Shown: positions 16,854-24,816 of the stretch, in pieces | Position numbering within the stretch: position 1 is the first letter of the stretch | Layout of the letters: every line of letters begins with the position of its first letter | Made by a program: the position numbers and the translations under genes | Assembly: GCA_902798975.1 (NCBI GenBank) | Contig: CADBYT010000001.1 | Coordinates: 62,001-126,000 of the forward strand | Length of the DNA stretch: 64,000 nucleotides | Source of the DNA: an uncultured Bacteroidia bacterium | Lineage (GTDB): Bacteria > Bacteroidota > Bacteroidia > Bacteroidales > UBA932 | Direction: 5' to 3' | The notes under the pieces: generated by a model | Databases searched by the model: none | Seen by the model: the letters and a program-made list of their open reading frames with translations, nothing else | What the model was told of the DNA's origin: nothing

Positions 16854-18005
16854 TCACAATGACCGTTTTGCGTCCACAGGACCGGCATAGATGCCCAGGA
16901 ATATCTTGCGGAGTTCCGCCTGATCGAGCCGCCGCTCCAGTTTTCCGAGTTTATGCGCCATATACTTCATGAAATCCGCCAGTTCGCGGGCGTCGTACTT
17001 ACCGGCGTCCAGGAATTCAGCTTTTCCGTTTAGCAGGTCGTGCGCCATGTAATTCGTCTTCCACAGCCGGTATCCCTCGATAATGCGACGGTCCACGGCG
17101 TGGCGGATCGCCTGGTAACGGTCGTTCTTCTCGCAGAGCGAGGCTTCGTGGATCTCCTCCGGCGTCAGCGGTTTGCCGATTTCCAGATGGACATGTCCTT
17201 TCCATTGGCGGATACCCGTCATGATGCTGTGCAGGTCCTCCTTGGGCTTCTTCACGTACGGTCCCTCGCGGCGCAGCAGCACCTCGCGCGCCTTGCGCGA
17301 GTCGCATGACTCGTACTCATAGGAAATGCTCATCGGAACGATGTTCAGCTCGGCGAAATTCTCCTCGAAAGTCCCCTTTCCGCTCATGTCGAACATCTTC
17401 AAAAGACCCTGTTCAGTGCTGTCCAGGCCATTCTTCGTGCGTCCTTCGCGCTGTGCGATCCAGATGGAGGCGCGCCCGGAGGTGATGGTTTCGCGTATAT
17501 ACTGCGACAGCAGCTGGGAGCTCAGGTACAGCTCCCGGGCGCCGATGCCGCGAATGACCTTGATCATGCGGTTCGAGCGCATCAGGTCCACAATCAGCTG
17601 GCTGGTCAGCAGGTTCGAGCCGACGCATATTTCCGTGAAAGGAAAGCCGTTATGGCGCATCACGTGCTGGATGAAGGCAGGATCCATCACGATGTCGCGG
17701 TGGTTGGAAACGGCCAGGAAACGGCCGTTGATGCCCCGCAGGTTCTCCACGCCGCTGCAGGTCAGACCTTCGGAGGTCTTGGCCAGGATCGCATCGATCA
17801 CGGCGAGCATCACCTCGTCCTGGAACTGGTCAATGCTGCCGATGCCACGCAGCATGTGGCTGAGCGTGGATGCAGGCAGGTCGGAAAAGAGATACTTGGA
17901 GATTACAGGCATCATCGGATGCCGTGAAACGCGACCCAAGGCCTCTACCGCTTCTTCATCGGTATAGGGGCGAATGTCGCCAAATTCTTCGGTATTAGTA
18001 CTCAT
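16854..18005 (-). CDS. 1-acyl-glycerol-3-phosphate acyltransferase-like protein
   Basis: About 383 aa starting at ATG 18005 (MSTNTEEFGD). The PlsC-like core has the HX4D motif in SNHRDIVMDPAF, and a later IAQREGRTKNG block that corresponds to the substrate-binding EGTR motif. Extra N- and C-terminal regions make it longer than ordinary PlsC (about 250 aa). It is predicted to acylate a glycerophospholipid or related lipid at the membrane. A -7 box lies 8 nt before the ATG. Confidence 0.8.
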   Translation of the reverse strand: MSTNTEEFGDIRPYTDEEAVEALGRVSRHPMMPVISKYLFSDLPASTLSHMLRGIGSIDQFQDEVMLAVIDAILAKTSEGLTCSGVENLRGINGRFLAVSNHRDIVMDPAFIQHVMRHNGFPFTEICVGSNLLTSQLIVDLMRSNRMIKVIRGIGARELYLSSQLLSQYIRETITSGRASIWIAQREGRTKNGLDSTEQGLLKMFDMSGKGTFEENFAELNIVPMSISYEYESCDSRKAREVLLRREGPYVKKPKEDLHSIMTGIRQWKGHVHLEIGKPLTPEEIHEASLCEKNDRYQAIRHAVDRRIIEGYRLWKTNYMAHDLLNGKAEFLDAGKYDARELADFMKYMAHKLGKLERRLDQAELRKIFLGIYAGPVDAKRSL

Positions 18006-18013
18006 TACGGGTC

Positions 18014-18021
18014 CAAAGATA
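18014..18021 (-). promoter_or_regulatory. -7 box TATCTTTG of the acyltransferase gene
   Basis: An exact TAnnTTTG match between queA and the acyltransferase, 8 nt from the ATG. A transcript from here would have a leader of only a few bases. Confidence 0.6.
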
Positions 18022-18026
18022 CACAA

Positions 18027-19232
18027 TCAACGGCGGAAAAGCAAAGAAGAATCGCCGTAACTGAGGAAACGGAAGCCGTTGGCTAGCGCATAATCGTAAA
18101 TCGTGTGCCAGTCTCCCCCCACAAAGGCGGAAATCAGCAGCAGCAACGTGCTCTGCGGCTGGTGGAAATTGGTCACCATCGCATCCACCACGCGGAAGCG
18201 GAATCCCGGCACGATGATGATGCGCGTCCCCACTTTCAGTTCCTTCAATCCATTGTTATCCAAATACTTGACAATCGCGTCCAGCGCCTCCTGCAGCGAG
18301 GATTCGTACGTACGCGTGTAGGGCGCCCACTGGTCCACGTCGACCGGGCTCCCCTGCTCCAGGCAGCTGATTCCCACGTAGTAAAGGGACTCCAGCGTGC
18401 GGACGGAAGTGGTTCCGACGGCCACCACCGGACGCTTCGCGTCGCGCAGGCGGCAGAGCAGTTCGCGGCTGACCACGAACGGCTCCCGGTGCATCGGATG
18501 CTCCGATACGAGCGAACTCTTCACGGGCAAAAACGTACCTGCGCCCACGTGCAGGCAGACATTTTCGATATCGATCCCCTTTGCGGCGATCTCGTCCAGC
18601 ACGCGTTGCGTGAAATGGAGACCCGCCGTCGGAGCTGCTACGGAGCCGCGTATGTGCGCATAGAGGGTCTGGTAGCGCTCGAGATCGATCGCCTCCGTGT
18701 CGCGGTTCAGGTAGGGAGGAATGGGCACGCGTCCGCAGCGCTCCAGCACCACGGAGAACGGCGCACCGCCCTGCCAGCGGAACTCCACCACGCCCGTCTG
18801 GCCGTCCCGGCCGATCAGGCGGGCCGTCGGCGAAAGGTCGTCCCATTCGTCGGAATCCACGTCCAGGGTCAGGATTTCATCGGTTTTCAGGCGTTTGGAG
18901 TTGCCGATCACGCATTTCCAGCGACAGCACTCCGTCGCGGCGAAAATCGTATTGTATTCCGCCGGCGTATCGGGTTCCAGGCAGAAAATTTCAATGTGGG
19001 CACCGGTCGGACGGCGGAAAAACAGACGCGCAGGGACCACTTTCGTGTCGTTGAACACCATCAGGGCGCCGTCAGGCAGTTCCTCCGCGAGATGGCGGAA
19101 TATGCGCTCGCTGACATAGCCGTCGCGGTAAATCAGCAATTTCGACGCATCGCGCTCGGGAAGGGGATATTTGGCAATCCGCTCGTCCGGGAGCGGATAT
19201 GAATAATCCTCAATATGAAGCTCGGGAATCAT
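18027..19232 (-). CDS. queA: S-adenosylmethionine:tRNA ribosyltransferase-isomerase
   Basis: A 401-aa enzyme that transfers the ribosyl part of SAM to preQ1-modified tRNA to form epoxyqueuosine. QueA hallmarks are present: DYSYPLPDERIAKYPLPERDASKLL at the N-terminus, MVFNDTKVVPARL, GRVPIPPYL, SVAAPTAGLHFT and the C-terminal TNFHQPQSTLLLLISAF. It is about 50 residues longer than the E. coli enzyme, mainly in the central part; this longer form occurs in Bacteroidota. The ATG lies 4 nt after a -7 box, suggesting a leaderless mRNA. Confidence 0.95.
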   Translation of the reverse strand: MIPELHIEDYSYPLPDERIAKYPLPERDASKLLIYRDGYVSERIFRHLAEELPDGALMVFNDTKVVPARLFFRRPTGAHIEIFCLEPDTPAEYNTIFAATECCRWKCVIGNSKRLKTDEILTLDVDSDEWDDLSPTARLIGRDGQTGVVEFRWQGGAPFSVVLERCGRVPIPPYLNRDTEAIDLERYQTLYAHIRGSVAAPTAGLHFTQRVLDEIAAKGIDIENVCLHVGAGTFLPVKSSLVSEHPMHREPFVVSRELLCRLRDAKRPVVAVGTTSVRTLESLYYVGISCLEQGSPVDVDQWAPYTRTYESSLQEALDAIVKYLDNNGLKELKVGTRIIIVPGFRFRVVDAMVTNFHQPQSTLLLLISAFVGGDWHTIYDYALANGFRFLSYGDSSLLFRR

Positions 19233-19236
19233 GGTG

Positions 19237-19267
19237 CAAAGTTACGACATTTTACCATCGAAGACAA
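19237..19267 (-). promoter_or_regulatory. queA promoter
   Basis: On the minus strand, TTG (19267-19265) and TAACTTTG (19244-19237) are 20 nt apart, matching the Bacteroidota -33/-7 pattern. The -7 box ends 4 nt before the queA ATG. Confidence 0.75.
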
Positions 19268-19280
19268 GCCGGAATTTGTC

Positions 19281-19326
19281 AACATTTGTAAATTATCGGT
19301 TTACTTTCGGATAGTTTACAAATGTT
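19281..19326. promoter_or_regulatory. Large inverted repeat, candidate operator
   Basis: AACATTTGTAAATTATC (19281-19297) and GATAGTTTACAAATGTT (19310-19326) are complementary at 16 of 17 positions around a 12-nt spacer. It lies just upstream of the queA -33 element. A dimeric regulator is the simplest reader, and the XRE protein across the gap is a candidate. Confidence 0.55.
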
Positions 19327-19621
19327 TTATCAACAGGCCGCGAGCACTGTTTACAACTGTTATAAGAAAAAATGATAACACGGAATTTGATTAGCTAAAT
19401 AATTAGAAACCAATAAATAAACTCCTATATGATAAAGTAAACATCCATGTTGATTTCCGCCACTCTCCCCCACTTCCGGGCAAATAAAGTTCAGACACAT
19501 TGTGAATTAATAAACTAACTATCGGTATATCAAATAATAGCATGGCATTTTATAAAATATTACTTTAGGCGCGTTTTCCACATTCTATTAACATCTCGTC
19601 AACAATTGCCAATTGTAACAC
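19327..19621. other. AT-rich intergenic region with two DnaA-box-like sites
   Basis: About 300 nt much richer in A+T than its surroundings, and without a gene. TTATCAACA (19327-19335) and TTTTCCACA (19574-19582) are each one base from the DnaA box TTATCCACA. Two sites are too few to call an origin. Confidence 0.35.
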
Positions 19622-19652
19622 TTGACAATGTCTTTCAAAAGCTTTACTTTTG
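19622..19652 (+). promoter_or_regulatory. Promoter of the XRE regulator gene
   Basis: TTG (19622-19624) and TACTTTTG (19645-19652) are separated by 20 nt, a full match to the phylum consensus. The ATG at 19673 is 20 nt downstream. Confidence 0.8.
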
Positions 19653-19672
19653 TAAACAAATCGTATAGAAAA

Positions 19673-20119
19673 ATGAACACGCGTCTGCAGCAGTTTCTGG
19701 CCGCCGAAAATATCAGCCAGGCCCAGTTCGCCGAGACCATCGGCGTCGCAAGAGCCAGTGTCTCCCACATTCTGGCCGGACGGAACAAACCGGGCTTCGA
19801 TTTTCTCGAAAGTATGATACGCCACTACCCCAGCCTGAATCTGGAATGGCTTCTCACGGGTCAGGGAAGAATGTACAGCAACGCAAAAATGCCATTTAAC
19901 GCCGCTCCAGAGGCGATTTCTCCCCTTTCGTCCGACGCGGAACAGGATCTCTTCCCGGAGCCCGGATACCGTCAGGAAAACGCCCCCCACTCCCCTTCCA
20001 CCCCGCAAAATACCTTTATCAATAGATTAGATAATAGTACTCAAGTTACTAATAAAGAAAGGCATATAACTAGAATCACTATTTTCTACTCCGACGGTAC
20101 GTTCCAAGAAATAGAATAA
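19673..20119 (+). CDS. XRE-family helix-turn-helix transcriptional regulator
   Basis: A 148-aa protein starting at ATG 19673; an upstream in-frame start would overlap the promoter. The N-terminal HTH_3 domain (residues 3-60) contains ENISQAQFAETIGVARASVS, with the recognition helix in GVARASVSHILAG, then a dimer-type segment NLEWLLTGQGRMY. The C-terminal 80 residues are low-complexity and polar, ending in RITIFYSDGTFQEIE. This is the form of small repressor-like regulators common in Bacteroidota. Targets unknown. Confidence 0.85.
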   Translation: MNTRLQQFLAAENISQAQFAETIGVARASVSHILAGRNKPGFDFLESMIRHYPSLNLEWLLTGQGRMYSNAKMPFNAAPEAISPLSSDAEQDLFPEPGYRQENAPHSPSTPQNTFINRLDNSTQVTNKERHITRITIFYSDGTFQEIE

Positions 20120-20123
20120 TTGC

Positions 20124-20131
20124 TATCTTTG
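20124..20131 (+). promoter_or_regulatory. -7 box TATCTTTG before the DHODH-like gene
   Basis: An exact TAnnTTTG, 4 nt before ATG 20136 and overlapping the spacer after the XRE gene. It would give a leaderless mRNA. No clear -33 partner is visible. Confidence 0.5.
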
Positions 20132-20135
20132 TTGT

Positions 20136-20975
20136 ATGGGATTATACAGCATACTCGTCCGGCCTTTCGTCCATAATGCGGACATCGAGAAAGCCTCCAA
20201 GTTCGCCCTCCGGTACTTCGAACTCAACGAAAAGATTCCGGGAGGCCGGCTGATCAGCCGTTGGATCCACAACAACCGCCCTACCGGCCTGCAGCGGGAG
20301 GTATTCGGGCTGGATTTCTACAATCCCATCGGCCTAAGCGCCGGTCTCGACCTGCACGGAGAGCTCTACAACGACCTTAACAACCTGGGATTCAGCTTTG
20401 TAGAGATAGGTCCCATGAATGCTGACGGCATCCGCCGGGCCATCCGGCGCATCCAGCAGGACCCGCAGAACGACATCCTGGCCGCCTGCATACGCGAAGA
20501 CTTCCTGACCGCCTTCACGCTCGCCTACGATTTCTGCGATTTCTTCGTCATCGACCTGAGCGCCAACCCTTCCACCGACATCCTGGATCCCCTCCTGGAC
20601 GCCCGTCTGGCGGAAGATGTCTACAAACCCATCGTGGTCAAACTCCCCAAGGAGCTGCCGCCGTCAGAAACCGAAGATATCCTGGATTACTGCCAGATGA
20701 ACCGCATAGACGGCATCGAGGTCCAAACCCTCGAACAGATCCGTCATATCGTCTCCTATACCTCCGGACGCCTGCCCATCATCGCGGATATCGTCATCGA
20801 AACCCCGGAACAGGCCGCTGAGGCGCTGGAGGCGGGAGCATCCCTGGTCGAAGTCCGTGACGGACTGGTCCGGCAAGGCCCCCGCTTCATCAGCAAGATC
20901 CAGAAATACCTCCTTAACCAGGTCAAAAATGAAAGAAGCAATCCAAGAGAAGATAGCCCGGCTCCTGAAGCCTAG
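20136..20975 (+). CDS. Dihydroorotate-dehydrogenase-like protein, probably catalytically inactive
   Basis: A 279-aa protein, against about 340 for class 2 PyrD. The class 2 scaffold is recognisable: N-terminal helices, FYNPIGLSAGLDLHGELYNDL (compare KNPLGLAAGLDKDGE), LGFSFVEIGPM, and AGASLVEVRDGLVRQGPRFI near the end. The functional blocks are altered. The active-site loop that reads NISSPNTPG in PyrD is here DLSANPSTD. The FMN-phosphate GxGG segment is replaced by IADIVI. The ATNTT motif and a roughly 30-residue active-site region are missing. It may be a pseudoenzyme with a binding or structural role. Its last 47 nt overlap pncC. Confidence 0.7.
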   Translation: MGLYSILVRPFVHNADIEKASKFALRYFELNEKIPGGRLISRWIHNNRPTGLQREVFGLDFYNPIGLSAGLDLHGELYNDLNNLGFSFVEIGPMNADGIRRAIRRIQQDPQNDILAACIREDFLTAFTLAYDFCDFFVIDLSANPSTDILDPLLDARLAEDVYKPIVVKLPKELPPSETEDILDYCQMNRIDGIEVQTLEQIRHIVSYTSGRLPIIADIVIETPEQAAEALEAGASLVEVRDGLVRQGPRFISKIQKYLLNQVKNERSNPREDSPAPEA

Positions 20976-21411
20976 CGGCAAGACGCTCAGCGCCGCCGAA
21001 TCCTGCACCGGCGGGCAGATTTCCCACCTGATTACGACCGTTTCCGGCTCCTCTTCCTATTATCTGGGCTCCGTTACTTCCTACGCCGTTTCCGTCAAGG
21101 AAAACGTGCTCGGAGTGCCGCACAAGGCCGTTGTCGAGAAGGGGCTGGTCAGCAGCGAGGTCGTCGCCGCCATGGCGGAGGGCGTCCGGCGCCTGACCGG
21201 CAGCACCTACGCCGTCGCCACGACCGGCCTGGCGGAAGGCGGGGATGAATTCGGGAATCCGGAAGGAACCGTCTGGATCGGCGCCACCGGCCCGGCCGGA
21301 ACCGTCACCCGGAAATACCACTGTGACCTGGGCAGGAAGGGCAATATACGCCGTTTCGCCAACGTCGCCCTCCATTTCCTCGCTGCTTATATCGAAAAGG
21401 ATAACCAGTAG
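20929..21411 (+). CDS. pncC: Nicotinamide-nucleotide amidohydrolase, CinA C-terminal family
   Basis: A 160-aa stand-alone CinA C-terminal domain starting at ATG 20929 (MKEAIQEKIARLLK). The deamidase signature SAAESCTGGQISHLIT is near the N-terminus, followed by GSVTSYAVSVKENVLGVP, TYAVATTGLAEGG and GNPEGTVWIG. It is predicted to convert nicotinamide mononucleotide to nicotinic acid mononucleotide for NAD recycling. It overlaps the DHODH-like gene by 47 nt in another frame and ends 2 nt from the convergent ABC-F gene. Confidence 0.9.
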   Translation: MKEAIQEKIARLLKPSGKTLSAAESCTGGQISHLITTVSGSSSYYLGSVTSYAVSVKENVLGVPHKAVVEKGLVSSEVVAAMAEGVRRLTGSTYAVATTGLAEGGDEFGNPEGTVWIGATGPAGTVTRKYHCDLGRKGNIRRFANVALHFLAAYIEKDNQ

Positions 21412-21413
21412 GC

Positions 21414-23324
21414 TCAGCAGGCCAGCGTCCCCCACTCCTCCGTCTTGGCATCCAGGTCCCGCTTGCACTCCAGGTACTCGCGGGTCAGTTCCATGATGTC
21501 GTCTTTCTCCGACGGCACCGCCAGGATGGTCTCGATTTCCTTCATCCGGGTCTCCAGCTTGCCGATTTCGCATTCCAGCCAGGAGATGCGGTTCTTCTTC
21601 TTGCGGTCCATCCGGGACTCCTGCTTCCGCTCTTCGTAAGCGGCCTTTTTCTGGACATCTTCCTGCTTCGGAGCGGCCTGTGCCACGGTTTTGCGCTCCA
21701 GCTCCTGCAGGGTCTCCAGCTTGCGTTTCGCGAGGAAATCGGACACCGTGCCGAGATGCTCCCGGACCTGCCCGTCGCGGAACTCGTACATCTTGTCCAC
21801 CAGCCCGTCCAGGAAGTCTCGGTCGTGGGAAACCACGATCAAGGTGCCGTCGTAGGCCTTGAGCGCCTGTTTCAGGATATCTTTCGACTTGATATCCATG
21901 TGGTTGGTCGGTTCGTCCAGGGCCAGCAGGTTGTAGCTCTGGAGCATCAGCTTCGCCATGCCCAACCGGGCGCGTTCGCCGCCGGACAGCACCGACACGC
22001 GCTTGTCGATGTCCTCGCCCCGGAAGAGGAACTGGGCCAGCAGGTCGCGCAGTTTGCTCCGGATATCCCCCACCGCTATGCGGTCGAGCGTGGAAAAGAC
22101 CGTCTCGTTCTTATCTAGTATATCTTCCTGATTCTGAGCATAATAGCCAAGCTGCACATTGTGTCCCAGCCGGGCTTCGCCGCTGATCGGCTGCAACTCG
22201 CCGGCAATCACGCGCATCAGCGTTGTCTTGCCTTCTCCGTTGCGCCCGATCAGGGCAACCTTCTCTCCCCGCTTGATTTCCACTTCTGCGTGGCGGAAAA
22301 CGACTTTCTGGGGGTATCCGACCGTCAGGTCCGTTCCCTTGAATACGACGTCTCCGGAACGCGGCGCCGGCGGGAATTTCACCGTCAGGCGGGCGTTGTC
22401 CGTCTCGTCTATCTCGATGCGGTCCAGCTTCTCCAGCGCCTTGATGCGGGACTGGACCTGGTTGGATTTCGTGGGCTTGTAGCGGAAGGTATTGATGAAT
22501 TCTTCCGTTTTCTGGATCATCCGCTGCTGGTTCTCGTAGGCGGCCACCTGTTGCTGGAGGCGCTCCGCGCGAAGCTCCAAATATTTGGTATACGGGACCT
22601 TATAGTCATGGATATGGCCCAGCATCACCTCCACGGTCCGGTTCGTGACCGTGTCGAGGAAGCGCCGGTCGTGGCTGACGAGCAGCAGGGCGCAGCGGCG
22701 GGCCTTGAGGTAGTCTTCGAGCCATTCGATGGATTCGATGTCCAGGTGGTTGGTCGGCTCGTCGAGAAGCAGCACGTCCGGCTGCTGGAGCAGGATCTTC
22801 GCCAGCTCGATGCGCATGTTCCAGCCCTGCGAGAAGGTCTCCGTCAGGCGGCCCAGCTCGTCGTCCAGGAAGCCGAGGCCCAGCAGGGTCCGGCGCGCCT
22901 GCACTTCCGGCGGCTCGCTATGGCTCATCTCGAGGCGGTCGTTCAGGCTGGTCAGCCGTTCGATCAGCTCCACGTAAGCGTCTGACTCATAGTCCGTCCG
23001 GGTCTCCAGTTCGCGCGTCACGGAGGCGATCTCCCGCTCGATTTCGGCCGTTCCGGCGAAAGCGGTCATCGTCTCCTCCAGGACAGTGCGGCCCCGGTGG
23101 TGCTCCATGATCTGGGGCAGGTAGCCGACGGTCAGGTCGCGCGGCTTGTCGATGCGGCCGGAGGTCGGATTCTGCTGGCCGCAGATCAGTTTCAGGATGG
23201 TCGACTTCCCCGCTCCGTTCTTGCCCACGAGACCGATCTTGTCGGTCTCGCTCACGTGGAAGTTGATCTTGTCCAGCAGGACAAAACCCCCATACGCAAC
23301 TGTCACATCCTCAATTGATATCAT
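21414..23324 (-). CDS. ABC-F family ATPase (Uup/YdiF-like, ribosome-associated)
   Basis: A 636-aa soluble protein starting at ATG 23324 (MISIEDVTVAYGG). Two ABC domains: Walker A GKNGAGKST with LLDEPTNHLD, and Walker A GRNGEGKTT with signature LSGGERARLGMAKL and ALDEPTNHMD. They are separated by a charged helical linker (P-site tRNA interaction motif region, about 245-330). The C-terminus is a charged coiled coil (about 560-636). There are no membrane segments, so this is a translation factor or target-protection type rather than a transporter. Which subfamily it belongs to is uncertain. Confidence 0.92.
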   Translation of the reverse strand: MISIEDVTVAYGGFVLLDKINFHVSETDKIGLVGKNGAGKSTILKLICGQQNPTSGRIDKPRDLTVGYLPQIMEHHRGRTVLEETMTAFAGTAEIEREIASVTRELETRTDYESDAYVELIERLTSLNDRLEMSHSEPPEVQARRTLLGLGFLDDELGRLTETFSQGWNMRIELAKILLQQPDVLLLDEPTNHLDIESIEWLEDYLKARRCALLLVSHDRRFLDTVTNRTVEVMLGHIHDYKVPYTKYLELRAERLQQQVAAYENQQRMIQKTEEFINTFRYKPTKSNQVQSRIKALEKLDRIEIDETDNARLTVKFPPAPRSGDVVFKGTDLTVGYPQKVVFRHAEVEIKRGEKVALIGRNGEGKTTLMRVIAGELQPISGEARLGHNVQLGYYAQNQEDILDKNETVFSTLDRIAVGDIRSKLRDLLAQFLFRGEDIDKRVSVLSGGERARLGMAKLMLQSYNLLALDEPTNHMDIKSKDILKQALKAYDGTLIVVSHDRDFLDGLVDKMYEFRDGQVREHLGTVSDFLAKRKLETLQELERKTVAQAAPKQEDVQKKAAYEERKQESRMDRKKKNRISWLECEIGKLETRMKEIETILAVPSEKDDIMELTREYLECKRDLDAKTEEWGTLAC

Positions 23325-23355
23325 ATTCTGAAACAATCATCAGCTGATTCTTTCC

Positions 23356-23489
23356 GCGTGCAGGGCAGACAGTGCCACAAGCAAACCCGTAGCCACCCTC
23401 GGCTTCGTAAGAGGGAGGGGCCCGCGCCGTAAGGCGTGGGAAGGATGAGCGAAGCGAAGGTTTGCTGTGGCAGCTGTCTGCCCACACGC
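23356..23489. repeat. Long hairpin element, copy A
   Basis: Outer arms 23356-23387 and 23459-23489 are complementary over about 31 nt, with small bulges. The interior contains CCCGTAGCCA, then a 24-nt block at 23400-23423 that begins CGGCTTCGTAAG, a short stem-loop (CGCC/GGCG), GGGA, and GCGAAGCGA (23449-23457). All these blocks recur in copy B (33989-34162, reverse orientation), but the outer arms there are unrelated. It fills most of the gap between the ABC-F and CBM9-like genes. Confidence 0.75.
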
Positions 23490-23497
23490 ATTGTGAA

Positions 23498-24082
23498 TCA
23501 TATAAAGATTAGTTTGTCAAAGTATTCAGGTCGGTGGAAGTCAGGCTTCGGGGTATCGATCGGGGCCCAGCTCAGATAGTGCGGGACCGGCAGGAGGTCG
23601 CCGCATTTATAGAAATTGCCGCGGGCCTGCAGCCCGCAGAACGTGTCAAGTCCGAAGGTGGATGCCGGAATGTCCAGCGCCAGCTCCCAGGCCGTCGGCT
23701 CCTCCCGCAGGCCAAAGGGCGCGGTCCCGAGCGACGGACGGCGCAGAACGGCCGAATACGCTGTTTCCGGCAGCGATTCGCGGCCGTGACGCCCCTCGCC
23801 GCGGCAGAGATACAACTTGCCCGTACAGGTGCATTCCAGGTTGTAATACAGCCCGTCCTCGCGGGGCGCGAAGAAAAACTCCACGCACGAATCCTCCCAC
23901 ACCCGCTCCCGGTCCGCCGCGCAGACCGCCCGCACGGCATCCTCGCGGACCCGGTAAAGCAGATGCAGCGCATCTCCGGTATGGGAAATGTCGAACGATA
24001 CCTCCGGACGGCCCGGGAAGGCATCCGGCCAGTTCAGGCAGGCTATTCTTTCTCTTCCGGGGTCTCGGCTGACTTGGAGCAT
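23498..24082 (-). CDS. CBM9-like (DOMON-type) carbohydrate-binding protein
   Basis: A 194-aa protein with the family 9 carbohydrate-binding-like pattern: PEVSFDISHTGDALHLLYRVRED, then VWEDSCVEFFFAP, YYNLECTCTGKLYL and, near the end, GNFYKCGDLLPVPHYLSWAP. No signal peptide is visible from this start. The first 40 nt overlap the 3' end of tatC in another frame, so translation is probably coupled; the start is uncertain. Function is inferred from the fold only. Confidence 0.7.
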   Translation of the reverse strand: MLQVSRDPGRERIACLNWPDAFPGRPEVSFDISHTGDALHLLYRVREDAVRAVCAADRERVWEDSCVEFFFAPREDGLYYNLECTCTGKLYLCRGEGRHGRESLPETAYSAVLRRPSLGTAPFGLREEPTAWELALDIPASTFGLDTFCGLQARGNFYKCGDLLPVPHYLSWAPIDTPKPDFHRPEYFDKLIFI

Positions 24083-24816
24083 AGCAGAATGGACAATTCG
24101 TAAAGGAAATACAGCGGGAAGGCCAGCACGAACATCGAGAACGGATCGGCCGGCGTGATGAGCGCCGACAGCACCAGCACCACGACGACGGCGTAGCGGC
24201 GGCCCTTGCGCAAGAGCTCGCGGCTGAGCACGCCCAGGCGGTTCAGGACCAACACCACGGACGGGAACTCGAAGGCGATGCCGATCAGCAGCACCATCGA
24301 GAAAAACATCGACATATAGGAGCCGATCGTGATGGTGTTGGCCACCGCGTCGCTGACCGTATAATTCATGAAAAACTGCAGGCAGACCGGCAGGACGATG
24401 AAATAGCCGACCACCACGCCCAGGTAAAACAGTCCCGTGGACAGCAGGAAAGCCAGCCGCACGGGCCGCTTCTCCCCCGCGTAGAGCGCCGGTTCAAGGA
24501 AGCGCCACAGCTCCCAGATGATGTACGGGAACGCCAGCACCACACCCACGGCGAACGCCGCCTTGAGGTGCACGAAAAACTGGGCGCTCACTTCCACGTT
24601 GATCAGCTGCATCGAGAAACTCCAGCCCAGCAGTCGATAGATGCAGAAATCGGGGCGCGACGGCGCGAGCACGATACCGTCGAAGAGGAAGTCCTTAAAG
24701 ACAAATCCCAGGATGGAACAGAGGCAGACGGCAGCCAGCGAGCGGAACAGCGTCCCCCGCAGCACGTCGAGATGATCCCAGAAGGACATCTCCTTGTCGG
24801 CGCCCGTCCCAGCCAC
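24043..24816 (-). CDS. tatC: Twin-arginine translocase subunit TatC
   Basis: A 257-aa polytopic inner-membrane protein and the core receptor of the Tat pathway, which exports folded proteins. MSFWDHLDVLRGTLFRS precedes TM1, and FPYIIWELWRFLEPALYAGEKR is the conserved cytoplasmic loop. Six hydrophobic segments are visible, ending with ALITPADPFSMFVLAFPLYFLYELSI. The start used is GTG 24816, directly abutting the tatA stop; ATG 24789 is an alternative. No separate tatB-like gene is in the window. Confidence 0.95.
   Translation of the reverse strand: MAGTGADKEMSFWDHLDVLRGTLFRSLAAVCLCSILGFVFKDFLFDGIVLAPSRPDFCIYRLLGWSFSMQLINVEVSAQFFVHLKAAFAVGVVLAFPYIIWELWRFLEPALYAGEKRPVRLAFLLSTGLFYLGVVVGYFIVLPVCLQFFMNYTVSDAVANTITIGSYMSMFFSMVLLIGIAFEFPSVVLVLNRLGVLSRELLRKGRRYAVVVVLVLSALITPADPFSMFVLAFPLYFLYELSILLCSKSAETPEEKE

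Noticed and set aside
19233-19672. Chromosomal replication origin
   Set aside because: Only two near-matches to the DnaA box and no dnaA, dnaN or other marker nearby; kept as an AT-rich region with a possible operator.
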